A DNA stretch of 64,000 bases from Bagarius yarrelli. Lineage: Eukaryota; Chordata; Actinopteri; Siluriformes; Sisoridae. The notes below the pieces were generated by a model. It did no database searches. It was not told where the DNA came from and was given only the letters and a program-made list of their open reading frames with translations. This document shows positions 48,286-60,275 of the stretch, in pieces; position 1 is the stretch's first letter, and each line of letters opens with the position of its first letter. Where the stretch lies: NCBI GenBank assembly GCA_005784505.1, contig VCAZ01000045.1:1238501-1302500 (forward strand), read 5' to 3'. A program made the position numbers and the translations under genes.

Positions 48286-48451
48286 CACGGGTGGGCAATC
48301 TTGGTCCTGGAGGGCCGGTGCCCTGCAGAGTTTAGCTCCAACCCTTATCAAACGCACCTGAACCAACTAATCAAGATCTTTGATCTTTGACTTAGTAAGT
48401 GTGGTGAGGCAAGTTGAATCTAAACTGCCATCTAATCTACTACCACCCCTG
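48286..48451. mobile_element. hAT-type MITE with perfect target duplication
   Basis: The ends are CACGGGTGGGCAATCTTGG and, reversed, CAGGGGTGGTAGTAG. The flanks are CAGTACAG at 48278-48285 and 48452-48459, a perfect 8-base duplication. The interior GTCCTGGAGGGCCGGTG and CCTGCAGAGTTTAGCT are shared with the element at 12649. Confidence 0.9.
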
Positions 48452-48459
48452 CAGTACAG

Positions 48460-49525
48460 GAATGTTTATAACATAATAATCTCACAATTATTATATTACA
48501 TAATTATATTACATATTATTATGTAACATAATAATCCCACAATGCACTGCACAATCAGAGAGCACTAATGCTGTTTATAGTTTTATCCAAAATTAAAGTT
48601 TGTATTTCATTTAAGTAAATATCTACCCAAAAAAAGTTTGTGTTATATAATATAGTTACGAGTAGTTTAAATGAAATTCTGATTTACTTTATCCGCTATG
48701 TAGATATTGTCATATGCCATGTCGTTACATTAGCGCAAATTTAAAGTTAAACAGTGGTAACTTAAATAATGGTAAACAAGTGCAATTTTTTTTCTTGTAG
48801 TACTTAAATCACTTGAAAAATTAATCGTAAAGTGTACATTATGTGTACACTTCAAAATCAGGGCAGAAGCATTAGGTTATCCGGGACTGTTAAGGATTTG
48901 GACAAAATGCTCGCCTTGCATACTTAGCATACTATATAGTAGAGAAGTATGCGATTTCCTAGGCTTCCACAATAAAATGATGTCATAATGATGTCATTCT
49001 GAAACCTCTCAGCTTGAAAAAAATGGTGGATGATCTGTCAGCTAACTTAGTCTACGAAAGCAAACAGAGTTGGCAGTGTTCAAATGTATAATAAGCCAGG
49101 GTTCTTTTAGTGCCCGAAAGTCATCTGTCCACATCTATCAATTCAGTTCTGGAGACATCTCATGACATCTTCTGTCATTCAAGTTGACAATGTGTTGTTG
49201 CAGCATGACAAATGAATGTAAATATGGAGTGTATTAGGATGTAGGACAAAAAAGCCAGAAGCACGGGTACTTCTGTTTTTCTTCGTTCACATTTTAGACT
49301 GAATAGTAAGTGGCATAAGGAAGCACATTTTATGTCATGGCACTAAAACATTACCTTTACCATGTTCCTGCTACCCTTTAAAGCTAAAGCAACAAAATGT
49401 CCAGGTATTATTAGTATGAATTAAATCATTTCTTTTAAAACATTACACATTTTCATACTTCTACTAAAAAAGCATAATGCTGGGGATTTTCCCATGAAGC
49501 CACAATAGAGATAGTTGAGTTCTTT
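48460..49525. other. Non-coding sequence
   Basis: A short ATAATAT palindrome lies near 48470-48540. No exon was recognised. Confidence 0.35.
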
Positions 49526-49529
49526 CACG

Positions 49530-50085
49530 CTGACCATAACACACACCGTGTCTTTATGGAGATCATTTTGGCTGCAATTACACTGCATGTATCAAGTGAC
49601 CCAATACAGATTTTTCCATTCAGTGTGACACAGATGGGATATGACCCACAATAATTTAAGCAGGAATAAAGCACATGGATTCTGATATTTTTTAAATTGG
49701 TTTTAGGCCTCATTTGTATGTGGAAATAAATGGGACATGAATTGGATTAGCGTCTGCCATGTAAGTAGACAGATCGGTCTGACTGCAGATTTTGTTTGTA
49801 TACATAAAATATATATATATATAGCTTAGCGATCTATGCTATATTTGGCTATAGGCTGAAACAAGGTGGTTTTTTTCCTGCCCAAAAATTCTAAATCATT
49901 TTGTCTCTGCCATGGAATATCATGCCGTTTTTCCTTTCTTTTCCGGACAGTACGTCTACATTGGGCTATTTTTCCATATATAGTGTAAATGCAGATATCA
50001 CATATGGGTCAGTTTCAAAAGATGATGTAAGCGCTCATATATAATCACAAAATTGGAATAGGGCAGTGTAAATGCAGCCTTTAAT
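49530..50085 (-). mobile_element. Non-autonomous DNA transposon-like repeat (family X), copy 2
   Basis: It is a reverse match to 17110-17690. Its right end, reversed, reads GGCTGCATTTACACTGCCCT, a typical teleost hAT MITE style of end. It includes a TA run near 49811. Confidence 0.65.
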
Positions 50086-50089
50086 GTCC

Positions 50090-51010
50090 AGAAGACATTC
50101 TCATGCCGCCTAGTAAAGGAAAACTACATGCAACAACATACATAGACATTATAAACAACTGTGTGTGTCTAAATTTTGGCACCAGTTAGAAAAATCCAAA
50201 TCCAAGTTTTATACTTCATATAATAGCAGATCCAGTGTTAAAAAATATGTTAGTAAAATACCAAATTATTGTCATAATTTATTGTTTCATATGGAAGGAT
50301 GAGGTTTACACACCTATTTTTAATTGCTTGTTTGCATGTAATGCTGCTTGGATATATGCTGTGTTGCTTTAGAAAAAAAGTCAAATCAAAAAACAATCTA
50401 ATCCGCACAAAAAAATCTAGGCGTGGGTAAAAACAAGTGGTTTAAGATAGCAAGAAAATGAAGATCTCAGCCTGCTTTTGAGCAAGCGCTAGCACAGTTT
50501 ATTTATAAAACACACTGTGTCTTATTGGTCGTGTATGACACCTTTAAAAGCTGTTAACTGCTTAACCAATCTACAAGGAACAAATCGATATGAGTCGTAA
50601 AGGTTAGCTCAATGTGCATTTAAACACTCATTAGACAGGCTAATAGAAATGACTGGTAATATTGCGAGTGTGTCTGTCTAATTATTTGGACCTCTGCACT
50701 GTGTCTAACCATCCTGAGTTCAGTAATAAACTACACTGAGTCAAAGAAGAGCTGCCCTTTAGCACACTCTTCACAGTACGCTCACGGGCCACTGCTAATG
50801 CATGCACATGCAGTCTGAATCATTGAACCACAAAATATACCCAGCGTCTGGCCCCAAGTTACTCCATAGACTTAGATCAACATACTTATACAGTATACAG
50901 GCAGATGTGTGTCTGTAGATGATGAAAGCATATTGCTGACAATTTTCAGAAGGAAAAGCAAGTTGTATGCTTTCTATAGGCGGACACATAATTGTGACAT
51001 AATCCAAACA
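50090..51010. other. Unique non-coding sequence
   Basis: No exon was recognised. Bases 50500-50830 are complex and repeat-free and may be conserved. Confidence 0.3.
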
Positions 51011-51019
51011 CAATTGCAA

Positions 51020-51212
51020 ACCGGCTTAGTTGTTAGCACTGTTGGCTAACAGCAAGAAGGCCCGGGTTTGATTCCCAGGCTTTCTGTGTGGAGTTCTCCT
51101 GTTCTCCCTGTGCTTGTGTGGGTTTACTCCGAATACTCCGGTTTCCTCCCACAGTCCTAAAACATGTATGTTAGGTTGATTGGTGATTTTAAATTGCCCA
51201 TTGTTTGCATTT
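51020..51212 (+). mobile_element. Dispersed tRNA-like repeat (family C), 3'-truncated
   Basis: GCTTAGTTGTTAGCACTGTT, GGCCCGGGTTTGATTCCC, CTTTCTGTGTGGAGTTCTCC, and TTGATTGGTGATTTTAAATT are present. The second half is missing. Confidence 0.8.
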
Positions 51213-52020
51213 TCCTAAGTCTTACACTGAAGTCTATAGCCAAATTCCCTAAATGTAAATGTAATGTAACCTGCCAATCATTGTCAGGGTTGAGAATATA
51301 CTATGGGGTGTGTTTGTATTCAGGATTTACATCACTCACAGTTGACAGCCAATAAGGAAAATGTTATTAAATGTTAATAAATTTAATATAATAAGCAAAT
51401 CCTTTTGATATAATAAGCAAATCCTTTTGGATCTTGGCAGTACAGGTGCGTGCACGTGCAAATTTCAGTAGACGTAATATCAGCTCAAATAGTCTTGCTA
51501 GTCCATGTCCACCAAATGTCTAAAAAATATAATTCATATTGAGCATCGATTGCTGTAACACACCATAACTACATGAGACAAAACTTTGACCTGCAGGAAT
51601 TGATCATTTCTGAAATAAAGCTGGAAAGAGCTGTACATAATAGCATTTAATGATGATTACTCGACAAAGTGCAGGCTAAATAAGGGGGCAAAAAACAGGA
51701 TCACACCATCAACATTTTCAATGAGCCACCAACTTCACAAGCTCTGCTGTTTTTATCCTTGTGCAAGAATGTTACTTTTTATAGGTTAGCAGTGAATAAA
51801 TACTAGCTTTATTGCACAAAAATGACTGTTTTAATTAAAATCAGTCACATGTTTGGTTTAGTTCGATTCAAAGATTGTGGTTAGGTCAAATAATTGCGCT
51901 TCAATAATTATAACAGCGTTAGTGCAATTGACTATAATCCTGACTTGACATTGCACATCCTGCAGTATGACTATTGCAGACGCACACACTGCAATATCGA
52001 TGCCCTAATGCCTACCTTTG
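51213..52020. other. Non-coding sequence
   Basis: A two-copy repeat of about 21 bases (AATAAGCAAATCCTTTTG) lies near 51390-51430. The CACTGCAATATCGATGCCCT segment near 51985 may be an old hAT end. Nothing coding was found. Confidence 0.35.
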
Positions 52021-52021
52021 G

Positions 52022-52112
52022 ATCATAGGAGAAAACCGGAGTATTTAAAGAAAACCGTCTGAGCACAGAAAAAAAACTCACACAGGATACAAGCAGGAAT
52101 CAAACCGCTAAC
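52022..52112 (-). mobile_element. Family C repeat, short diverged fragment
   Basis: GGAGAAAACCGGAGTATTT, then CTCACACAGGATACAAGCAG and GAATCAAACC, are a worn reverse match to the CCGGTTTCCTCC ... GGTTCGATTCC part of family C. Confidence 0.5.
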
Positions 52113-52114
52113 CT

Positions 52115-53010
52115 ACGTTTGAGTTAAAATTTCCATCATTTTGTTTCGGTGTTTCTCACTGCAAGTTCAGCTGTTAGCAGACTGAAAAAATCTTAAGGTT
52201 CAATTCGAAAAGACTAAGTGTATTAGATTTAACATCGCACATGTGAATGCACCCTTACAGGTAGAGGAAGTGTAAGATTGATAAGTAATAGTTTCCAAGT
52301 GAATTATGCTTTATTCTTAAGCAGTCTGACAGTAAATTAAAGCTGATGGCTTTCAGAACTGATTTATTACTTTGGGAGCTTTTACACTCAAGCAGGTCAT
52401 TTTCCCCTTGGATTTAAAACTCTATTCATAGTTCTTTTATAAAGTCTGCCCTGTCTTCATTACTGGTCTGTACAAATTTCAGAGACAGTCTGCATTCATT
52501 AGTATCCTCCAGAGCGTATTTAGGTGTCCTGTGATTATTGTTCTAAAAAGCCAATTAAGTGTTAGTGGAGATGAAAGCTAAGGAGGTGTTTTGTGCTTTG
52601 TGTGTATATTCATGGGCATGCACTGAATGAATGCATATATTATCAATGATTTGAATAGCTATTAAACCCTTTGTGCTTTACATCACTGATTTTTTGACTT
52701 GTTTTACATCACTATTGTGACAGAAACCTGACGTTTTTTTTGGCTAGGTGTATTAAAGGAGGCCTGCATACATAACATCAAAAACAATTATGCAAATATA
52801 ACACTCAATCTATTTCTGAAATAGATGAGAAACACTAAACGATGCAGTGCAGTGGTCTATGACATCATGTGTATCACAAATGTAAGTGTTGATACTGTGA
52901 CGCCTGTCACTGCCACCAAGTTAAGGCCACCTGTTAGTCATTATCATTCTTCACATAGTCACTGTCTGCTCTTAGACTACGATGTTAATGCTAAACTTTG
53001 TTGTTAATTG
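52115..53010. other. Unique non-coding sequence
   Basis: Bases 52320-52640 are complex and repeat-free and may be conserved. No exon was recognised. Confidence 0.3.
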
Positions 53011-53015
53011 TTGCG

Positions 53016-53294
53016 GGCAGCATGGTGGCTAGTACTGTTGCCTCACAGCAAGGAGGCCCGGGTTCGATTCCCGGCCAGGGGGTCTTTCTGTGTGGAGTTT
53101 GCATGTTCTCCCTGTATGTTAGGTTGATTGGTGATTCTAAATTGCCCATAAGAGTAAGTGTGTGTATGTGTGGCCCTGCGATGGACTGGTGACCTGTCCA
53201 GGGTGTACCCTCCTGCCCTTCGCCCTTGGGATGGGCTGATCACACCCAGTGACCCTGAATTAGGGAATAAGCGGGTATAGAAAATGAATGTTGT
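53016..53294 (+). mobile_element. Dispersed tRNA-like repeat (family C), best copy
   Basis: A forward copy with an intact head (GGGCAGCATGGTGGC), box B (GGGTTCGATTCCCGGCC), body, and GCGGGTATAGAAAATGAATG end. It has a short deletion after GCATGTTCTCCCTGT. It is the clearest example of the family here. Confidence 0.9.
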
Positions 53295-53299
53295 TAGAC

Positions 53300-54425
53300 T
53301 CACTACTTGCAATTCTTGACTCTGCCTGGTCCAGTCAGTAGCGCAGAGGCCACAAAGCTGAAACATCAAGTCAACTGAGCAACTTGAGTTTGAGTATTCC
53401 ATCCGGTTGGAAATGCTATTGCAGTACGTGGTTTACGTTCTTACATGATGCATTATTAAGCTAGCCAGATAACTCAATTGTGTCCATTAAAACATGCATA
53501 TGGTATCAAATACTCCTCAGGCTGTGGCATTCTTATCAACAAGGCATCTACATCCAAAGAACCACTCCAGAATAAAGTTTGGAGACTTTTGTGCATAAAA
53601 GTCTCAGCGTTTCTTTAAGTTTGACACGAAATGACAAACTTTAGATTTCATCTAAAATTCTTGGCATGGATCTGCATGATATTTAGCTGCTAAATGATTA
53701 GTCAACTGAATAACTGCATGCGTACAGATGTTCATTGGTAAAGTGAAAGGTAAGCATAGTTTTCTGAAGTAAAAGTGATTAAACCCAATTTTAAAAGGCA
53801 AAAAGGGCTGAGGTCTATGATACATACCAGCCAGCCTTTAGCAAAACACTTACGTATCTATGTAAAGCACGAAAAGACCCCAGAACATGCAAAGCATCTT
53901 TGTAAGCATCTAGACAACATTTGGGCTATCTGATACGTGCTTTCGATGAGTGGATTTTGGCATCAGGATACAACCCATGACCTAAACCATCGTGTGTGAT
54001 TCAGACCCATCCTAAAAATAGAGTGATAGCAATTAACACCTGTGTGATGAAGAACAATTGTATGTACACTAACACTAACAACAGACATTAATATTGCAAC
54101 ACTGAAGTATCAGTTTTAGTCATTTATTTACCAAAATCATACTTTTTTCGTAATTAGTTACGAAACAGAAAACCATAAATAAATAAATATTGTGTGAGTA
54201 AGATTTAGAAGTATACAATCACGAAAAGGACTACCGATTAATAAGAAGATTTATTTAATATATTTAAAAGTTAAACTTTTTGTAAAAATTATGAAGCTAA
54301 AAACACTGCAATGTAAGCTACCAATCCGATATTAAGAAATGTACATCAATTAATGTACAATTTAGGGTACATAATTCATAGCAAGCATTCTTTCTACTAG
54401 AAACTAGAAACTTTTTACCATTTAG
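53300..54425. other. Non-coding sequence
   Basis: No exon or repeat family was recognised. Confidence 0.4.
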
Positions 54426-54428
54426 TTT

Positions 54429-54433
54429 ATATA

Positions 54434-54509
<76 letters not shown>

Positions 54510-54530
54510 ATAGATATAGATATATAGATA
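54429..54530. repeat. Long TA microsatellite
   Basis: About 75 bases of almost uninterrupted TA run into a GATATAGATATA variant. Confidence 0.95.
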
Positions 54531-54534
54531 TTTT

Positions 54535-56665
54535 TTTCTTTTATTTTTTTATCTTTACTCACACTTTTTACTTTCATTCTTTTTTACTTGTCAGACAGTC
54601 GTATAAAGAATTTTACTGCATGTTGTACTATCTATGATTATGTGTATTACAAATAAAATTAGAATTTTGGATTCTAAAGCATGACTGTAAGGATTTGCTT
54701 ATTAAGCCCCAAGAGCATTTGCGGGGTCAGGCACTGACAGACATGTGCGCTGTTATAAAAATATAATCGATGATCGCATGGTACAATGCAGCCCTAAGCC
54801 CTTGACTTAGGAACAGCTTGCTTAGGTAGGCATTATACACTGTATGTTATAACACTGTATAGCTTACACTGTAATTTTGTGACTAAATGCTCTATACCTA
54901 AAATATTCCATAAATATTATAGTGTACTGTATATGTAATTTCTTTTATAAACAAAACAGAAGAAAGCACACATGCAGTATTACATAAATTTGGGGTAATA
55001 TGTTGTATATCGGAAATAATTAAAATGTCTCAAATATTCCCTTACAGGCTGTAGAAATCTAATAACTGTGTGGCTAATTGTGTGGAACAGGTACAATTTT
55101 TTTTTTTACGACGGAACTCCCATCTTAGCCTTATTGTAAAAATTATGTATAAATGAGCCTGTATCAAAAAATAGAATCTTTAACCTTTCCTAACAACACT
55201 TCAGAAGGTATGGATAAAAATTAGGATATGCGTAGGTGTGCTACTCATCTACGAATGGATAAATACTACCTCTTCCAAATTTTTCTCTTGTCTATGAGTA
55301 TAATTGTATTATTTCCATGGTAAGGCTGACAGACATTTACATATGATACTTGGCAGTTTTTGTGCTCAATATGAAGATGGTTTCATTCAGAAAGCAGAAA
55401 GTCTTTTGACTTAGCAACTTTGAATCAGGCCCAATTCTTGCCAACCATAGAAGGGTGGGAAGACAGACAATTTTTGGGGGTGGGGTTGAGGAGATATATA
55501 CTCTGGAAAAAAATTCAATAAATTTTTGTAAAATTAAATAAAAATGGAATAGCAAAAATATTGTTGTACTAATATTCCTGCTTGGGTTTGGTTGAGATGA
55601 CATTATATTAAGTCAATATAAGCACAAATACTGAATGTTTGGAAACTGTTTGGTTCTTCTGTTGTGTTTGTGATTGGTTGCTTTCTACATCCCTTCTTCA
55701 AACTTCTTAACACAAAGCCTACCTCAGACTGCTTTTATCAAATCACAAATCGAAAAGAAAATAATTGCAAATAATAAATAATAAACAAATAAATACCAAG
55801 GAAAGTATTAAGTTGTCTTTACCAAATTTTGATTGGGCGGTCAAGACAGATGTTTGGGTGGGCTCAGCCCACCCCTGCCCATGCCTAGAGCCGACCCTGC
55901 TTTAAAGGAAAATAAGTCCAGCTATTCTGTTCATAAGCATTTTCCGAATTATTATTCTAAAATCTTTTATATATGATTTCAGTAAAAAATAAAAAATAAA
56001 AAATCTTTTCATTTTAACTCCTTTTGGTCACCTTAAATAGGCTTCACGTACCATGCAAAATTTTATACAACCGTAGCTCTATTGCAGATACAGCTTAAAT
56101 ACATTTTGTTTAAACAAAATCCTTTATTTTAAAAAGTTTAAAGCTTTGTAATGGCAAACTTATTGCTTCTAATATAATAAAATCTCCCCAGAAAAGCTTG
56201 GTGGCTGGTATTGATGACACCTAAATCTGTTTGTTATAAATGAAAGAAATGGTGACAGACATTAGGCTGCTGTGTTGTGCTGTGCTGTGTTGGACATAAA
56301 TTAACCAGCTAGGAGAAAATAGCCTTAAGGAAAAAGGTGCCATGCTTAATAACACCACTTTATAGATATAGAGAGCTGAAAAGTTCACCAGCTTGTGTTC
56401 TGTGAGTTATCTCAATGCCTTCTTGTAAAGACTGATACTTAACACTGGATTTAACTAAAATTTTTACTACAATAAGCAACTCACTGAGCTTGAAGATGCC
56501 GGGATTTATAAAATGAGCTCTTTTACGCTGCAATTATCACTCAAAAAAAGAAAATTTGCTGCCTGACTTATGACTTCTGTAATCTCTATTTTTTGCCAAA
56601 AAGTATGTTTCTTTTGTCAGTCTCCTCATGGGACACATTAGATAAATCATGTTTCCTTATGCTGA
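54535..56665. other. Non-coding sequence with possible hAT end
   Basis: Bases 55855-55900, reversed, read CAGGGTCGGCTCTAGGCATG and GGTGGGCTGAGCCCACCC. This looks like a hAT-type terminus common in fish, but no partner end was found. The rest is AT-rich with no exon. Confidence 0.35.
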
Positions 56666-56674
56666 AATTGTACA

Positions 56675-57440
56675 ATCAGTTCCCCTTTGGGAACTCGAGC
56701 TGCGTCAAAACGCTATGGGAACACTTCCTGCGTGTCCTCAGCACATGTGGAGTCACACCAAAAGAGAGACGAAACATCATAAGCAGGGTGACGTCACCAG
56801 GAGGTACAAAGGCAAGCATCCAGCTACAGTAAGTCAGGCTTCTTTTCATCAGCGTGCATAGGTTTGCATAGTCTAAAAACAATCATGTCAAAAAATGACA
56901 AAGATGGTGGCGAAAGGTAGGGAGGCGAGCTACAAGCCATGCACATTTATGTGTACTCAGTTTATTCTGAGCTTGTCTCGCCATGGAGCATGCTACTGCC
57001 CCGAGTGCGAGCTGTTTACGCTGCGCATGCTCTGCTCCAGGCTGGCTCTGTTCGACAAGAGCCGCCAGCTGCGCAGTCCCTGCGGTCCCTGCAGGCTGAC
57101 GTCATGGGGCTCGCAGGTTGAGATAGCAGAGGGGTCTGAGACAGGCCTACCCCTGTCTCAGCTGCCTTCGGCTAGCCCAGTGCTTGGAAAGGAGTTGGAA
57201 GCACACGCCAGGGTTTCTTTCTTTCTTAAGGATGATCTCTCACTTTGGGATTCTTCTGATGAGCGTCAGCACCAGAGAGACTGCGGAGACTGCTGACTTA
57301 GTGGGCCTCAGGGAGCGAGGATATCTGCATATACCAAAGGAGCAGAGGTTTGACAAGCTACTGTCGCAGAATGTGGTTATTGCCCATGACTTTTGGCAAA
57401 TCACATTCAGTTCTTTAGTGCTACAAGGGCCATAGCAAAT
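56675..57440 (+). pseudogene. DIRS-like retrotransposon, 5' end and start of ORF1
   Basis: The left part (TTCCCCTTTGGGAACTCGAG, CTGCGTCAAAACGCTATGGG) resembles the terminal region of fish DIRS elements. A frame from about 56895 to 57293 includes ACYCPECELFTLRMLCSRLA, with a cysteine pair, and SWGSQVEIAEGSETGLPL, both familiar from DIRS ORF1. It then shifts frame (57184-57435). Recombinase and reverse transcriptase parts are absent. Confidence 0.65.
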
Positions 57441-57444
57441 CAGA

Positions 57445-58340
57445 AGGTTCGCTGAGCTATAAGAGGAGCTTTAGCTTATCTCTAGATATTGACTTTGAGT
57501 TATATTCTCATCATGTTAAATTATTTCATCACATCCAGTTAACGTCCTGGCCAGTGACGTTAAATTTCTGTTTGTGTTTGCTTTTATTCTGAATTTTAAA
57601 TAAATAAATAACATAAATATGCGAAACCTATGTAAAATCACTGTTTCACCTTATATAATTCGTATTGTCTATATATTTTTAAAATGTTAATACAAAATTT
57701 ACAGTTTTTAGACTAATCTTTACCTAAAATCGTTCACCTCAGAAAAAAAACATGATCTAATCTTGTTCCAGAAGTCAATGCAGGTGAATATTTACTGCGC
57801 TGCTAGTTTTCAGATGCCAACCTACAATTTTACAGTTTCCACTATACAGAAGCGCACACACCTTTCTAAACACTTTCAAATGGGATTTCCCAGTATGATG
57901 ACATTGAATGCCACTGGAAAAATAGTGAGCGAGACAAATGATGAAATGAATCCCAATTTTTATCCTTTAAAAGTCTTCCTGTATCTTCTCCCAAGAATGT
58001 TTCATCATTTTTTAAGTCCCTATAACAGTTATTGCCTTGTACTTCTATTTACTTATTCAGTGTTCTTTCTCCTACCCTGGCTTACACTTATATTCCCATA
58101 TGCTTGTTTTTTTGCCATTCATCAGAACTTTTACTATGCAGTGTTTCACTAAACACTTCTGAGGCATTAGAATTGATAACATGGCTTTATTGCCCACTCT
58201 GTTAGCATCTTTAGGGCAATTGTTTTTAACTAGTATATCTTACTCTCTTTTTTATGTCTCTATGAGAGTAATGAGGCTGTGATTGGCCTGTACAGATTAT
58301 TTTGTTACACAATCTCAATCTTAACAGAACACATCTGATC
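57445..58340. other. AT-rich non-coding sequence
   Basis: A 129-codon plus-strand frame (57763-58152) is present but has no recognisable domain and no splice or promoter context. I do not call it as a gene. Confidence 0.35.
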
Positions 58341-58344
58341 CAAA

Positions 58345-58532
58345 CATGGTGGTGCTTCGAGGCATTGCTTCATGGGTTTAATTCTCAGGACCACCAAGGT
58401 GGCATTCCTGGGCTCCGGAGCAAAGCCTTCAAGCCTTATTCGCTCAGTTTATGTATAAAATATGAGCAAAAATGTAAGACTTTTTGGATAAGGGTGGCTG
58501 AATTGTATATGCTTGGTTCAAACTGTAAAACG
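58345..58532 (+). mobile_element. SINE family A, strongly diverged
   Basis: GGTGGTGCTTCGAGGCATTG, GGGTTTAATTCTCAGGACCA, CTCCGGAGCAAAGCCTTCA, and GTAAGACTTTTTGGATAAGG preserve the order of the family at low identity. Confidence 0.6.
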
Positions 58533-58872
58533 TAAACCTTTTCTTGTTTTTCTATGTTGGCATGTGTTGCCTGCTACTGCCAAATTATTAAAGAATGTGT
58601 GATGGTGCTGTCTGACCGACTAGTGTCCTAGCTAACGCATATCTCCTACATTTAGCTAGTGATACACTTATAATTCATTGGAACCCCTAACAAAGGATCA
58701 AGTGGTTACCGTATAGAATGTATATATAGAAAGATAAACTTCATGCAAGCATTTATTATTTGTATTATTTTATTAATCGCCAACTGCCTGTGGTATCTTT
58801 GTAGGCTGTGGTATTACGTTTTTATTTTACTGGACCCTAACAGGTTCCCGCATCAAATGTGCACAAAGCAAG

Positions 58873-59046
58873 ATTTACATTTACAGCATTTGGCAGACGC
58901 CCTTATCGAGACCGACTTACATTTATCTCATTTATACAACTGAGCAAATTTGAGTTAAGGGCCTTACTCAAGGGCCCAACAGTTGTATCTCGGTGTTGCT
59001 GGGAATCAAACCCATGAACAACTTAACCACTGAGCTACTACTTCCC
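58873..59046 (-). mobile_element. SINE family A
   Basis: A full-length reversed copy: ATTTACAGCATTTGGCAGAC, AAGGGCCTTACTCAAGGGCC, and CTGAGCTACTACTTCCC. Confidence 0.85.
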
Positions 59047-59239
59047 AGATTAATAAAAACATAGTTTAACACTGGTACAGTAAAATAACACGTCCTGTCC
59101 TGCACAGAAATCTAAAATCAACCCTTCTTTAACAACTTCTAGATGAATTGCTGACTGGACCCCAGGATCAGAACCTCCTTAATGCTTACTGTCTCTCTCT
59201 AAATAGGCTCATATCCCATCATTTAAGGTCCACAATCTA

Positions 59240-59775
59240 CATTGCTTTGAAAAAGTGTTCATACCCCTTGAACCTTTTTACATTTTGTCACCTTACAACC
59301 AGAAATTTAAATGTTTTTTATTGCGATTTTATGTAATAGTGTTCATAGAATGTGTTAGAATGGCCTAGGCAAAGTCCAGACCTTAATCCCATTGTGCATC
59401 TATGGCGAGGCTTAAAAATTGCTGTTCACAGACGCTCCACATTCAATCTGGCTGAGTTTGAGCTATTTTGCTCGGAAGAATGGGCAAAAATTTTAGTCTC
59501 TAGATGTGCAAAGGTGGTAGAGACATACCCCAAAAGACTTGCAGCTCTTATTGCAGCGAAAGGTGTCTCTACAAAGTATTGACGCAGGGGGGGCTGAATA
59601 CAAATGCATTTTTATTTGCTTAAAATTTGGGAAACCGTGTATTATTTTTGTTCCACTTTACAATTATGTGCTACTTTGTGTTGGTCTATTACAATAAAAT
59701 ACATTTAAGTTTGTGATTATAAGGTGACAAGATGTGAAAAAGTTCCAGGGGTATAAATACTTTTTTAGGGCACTG
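59240..59775 (+). mobile_element. Tc1-like transposon, internal deletion derivative
   Basis: Both inverted ends are present: left CATTGCTTTGAAAAAGTGTT and right, reversed, CAGTGCCCTAAAAAAGTATT. Each side is flanked by the TA target (59238-59239 and 59776-59777). Only the end of the transposase remains (59352-59582): SPDLNPIVHLWRGLKIAVHR to AKVVETYPKRLAALIAAKG. The glutamate usual after NPI is replaced by valine. The first two-thirds of the gene are deleted, so the copy could move only with help. Confidence 0.9.
59352..59582 (+). pseudogene. Tc1-like transposase C-terminus
   Basis: About 75 codons of the C-terminal catalytic region, open to a natural stop. The DNA-binding domain and the first catalytic residues are missing, so it is non-functional. 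Confidence 0.85.
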
Positions 59776-60220
59776 TAGCAAAAAAAATGTTCTTTAGCAG
59801 ACTGGAGGTTATTCTACCAACAAATATACCCCCCCCCACACACACACACACACTTTGGGACATATATAGTAGTACAGTAATCTGCATGACATTTACATTT
59901 CTAACCTGTAGGTAATGAGTGATGAAGGGCATCTACTAATGTCTGTCAGAAGGGTATAGGTTCAACCTCAGGACAATCTACCAGACTGATGATAGGGTTG
60001 AATCTGGGTTACCCCTGGGCTCGGATACCCCACTGGAGTCTAAGCACGTGGGAAGGTCCATATCCTAAGATGCAGATCTAGCATTAAATTGAGCATAAAC
60101 ACTAACTCACGTCACTGGAGCAAACACACTTACGCACATTTACGCACGCTGGATTTAACTGACCGCCGGGAATCCCGCAACGCAAAACTGCGGTGAAGCG
60201 TTAAAAACCCCGTGTCTTAC

Positions 60221-60275
60221 CTTCATCGTGCGTTTTCTGCAGGCACAAAGTGAGATTTCTCCTCCAGCTCGGCAT
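60221..60275 (-). CDS. grip2: Alternative first coding exon of grip2 (palmitoylated isoform), 18 codons
   Basis: On the minus strand an ATG at 60275 opens MPSWRRNLTLCLQKTHDE plus one base, then a consensus donor G|GTAAGA (intron from 60220). The pattern M-x-x-W-(R/K)(R/K)-N-x-x-x-C-L-Q with Cys at position 11 matches, from memory, the short N-terminus of palmitoylated GRIP1b and ABP-L/GRIP2b, where Cys11 is the lipidated residue. The Arg-Arg and final Asp-Glu favour GRIP2 over GRIP1. GRIP2 binds AMPA-receptor GluA2/3 tails through PDZ domains, and the lipidated form goes to membranes. The exon ends in phase 1 and no PDZ exon is visible in the window, so the first intron would be over 60 kb. 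What else: a chance 18-codon frame, unlikely given the motif plus donor plus CpG-rich promoter. Confidence 0.8.

Noticed and set aside
53016..53080. tRNA gene-like sequence (A and B boxes)
   Set aside because: It is the head of a dispersed family-C repeat: the cloverleaf is incomplete and the sequence continues into the repeat body, so it is not a tRNA gene.
54429..54530. Long TA tract as a possible replication origin or matrix attachment site
   Set aside because: Simple TA microsatellites are common in fish genomes, and nothing else in the sequence supports such a function.
57763..58152. 129-codon open frame on the plus strand
   Set aside because: It lies in AT-rich sequence with no recognisable domain, promoter or splice signals. 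It has a hydrophobic, phenylalanine-rich composition typical of chance frames in AT-rich DNA.
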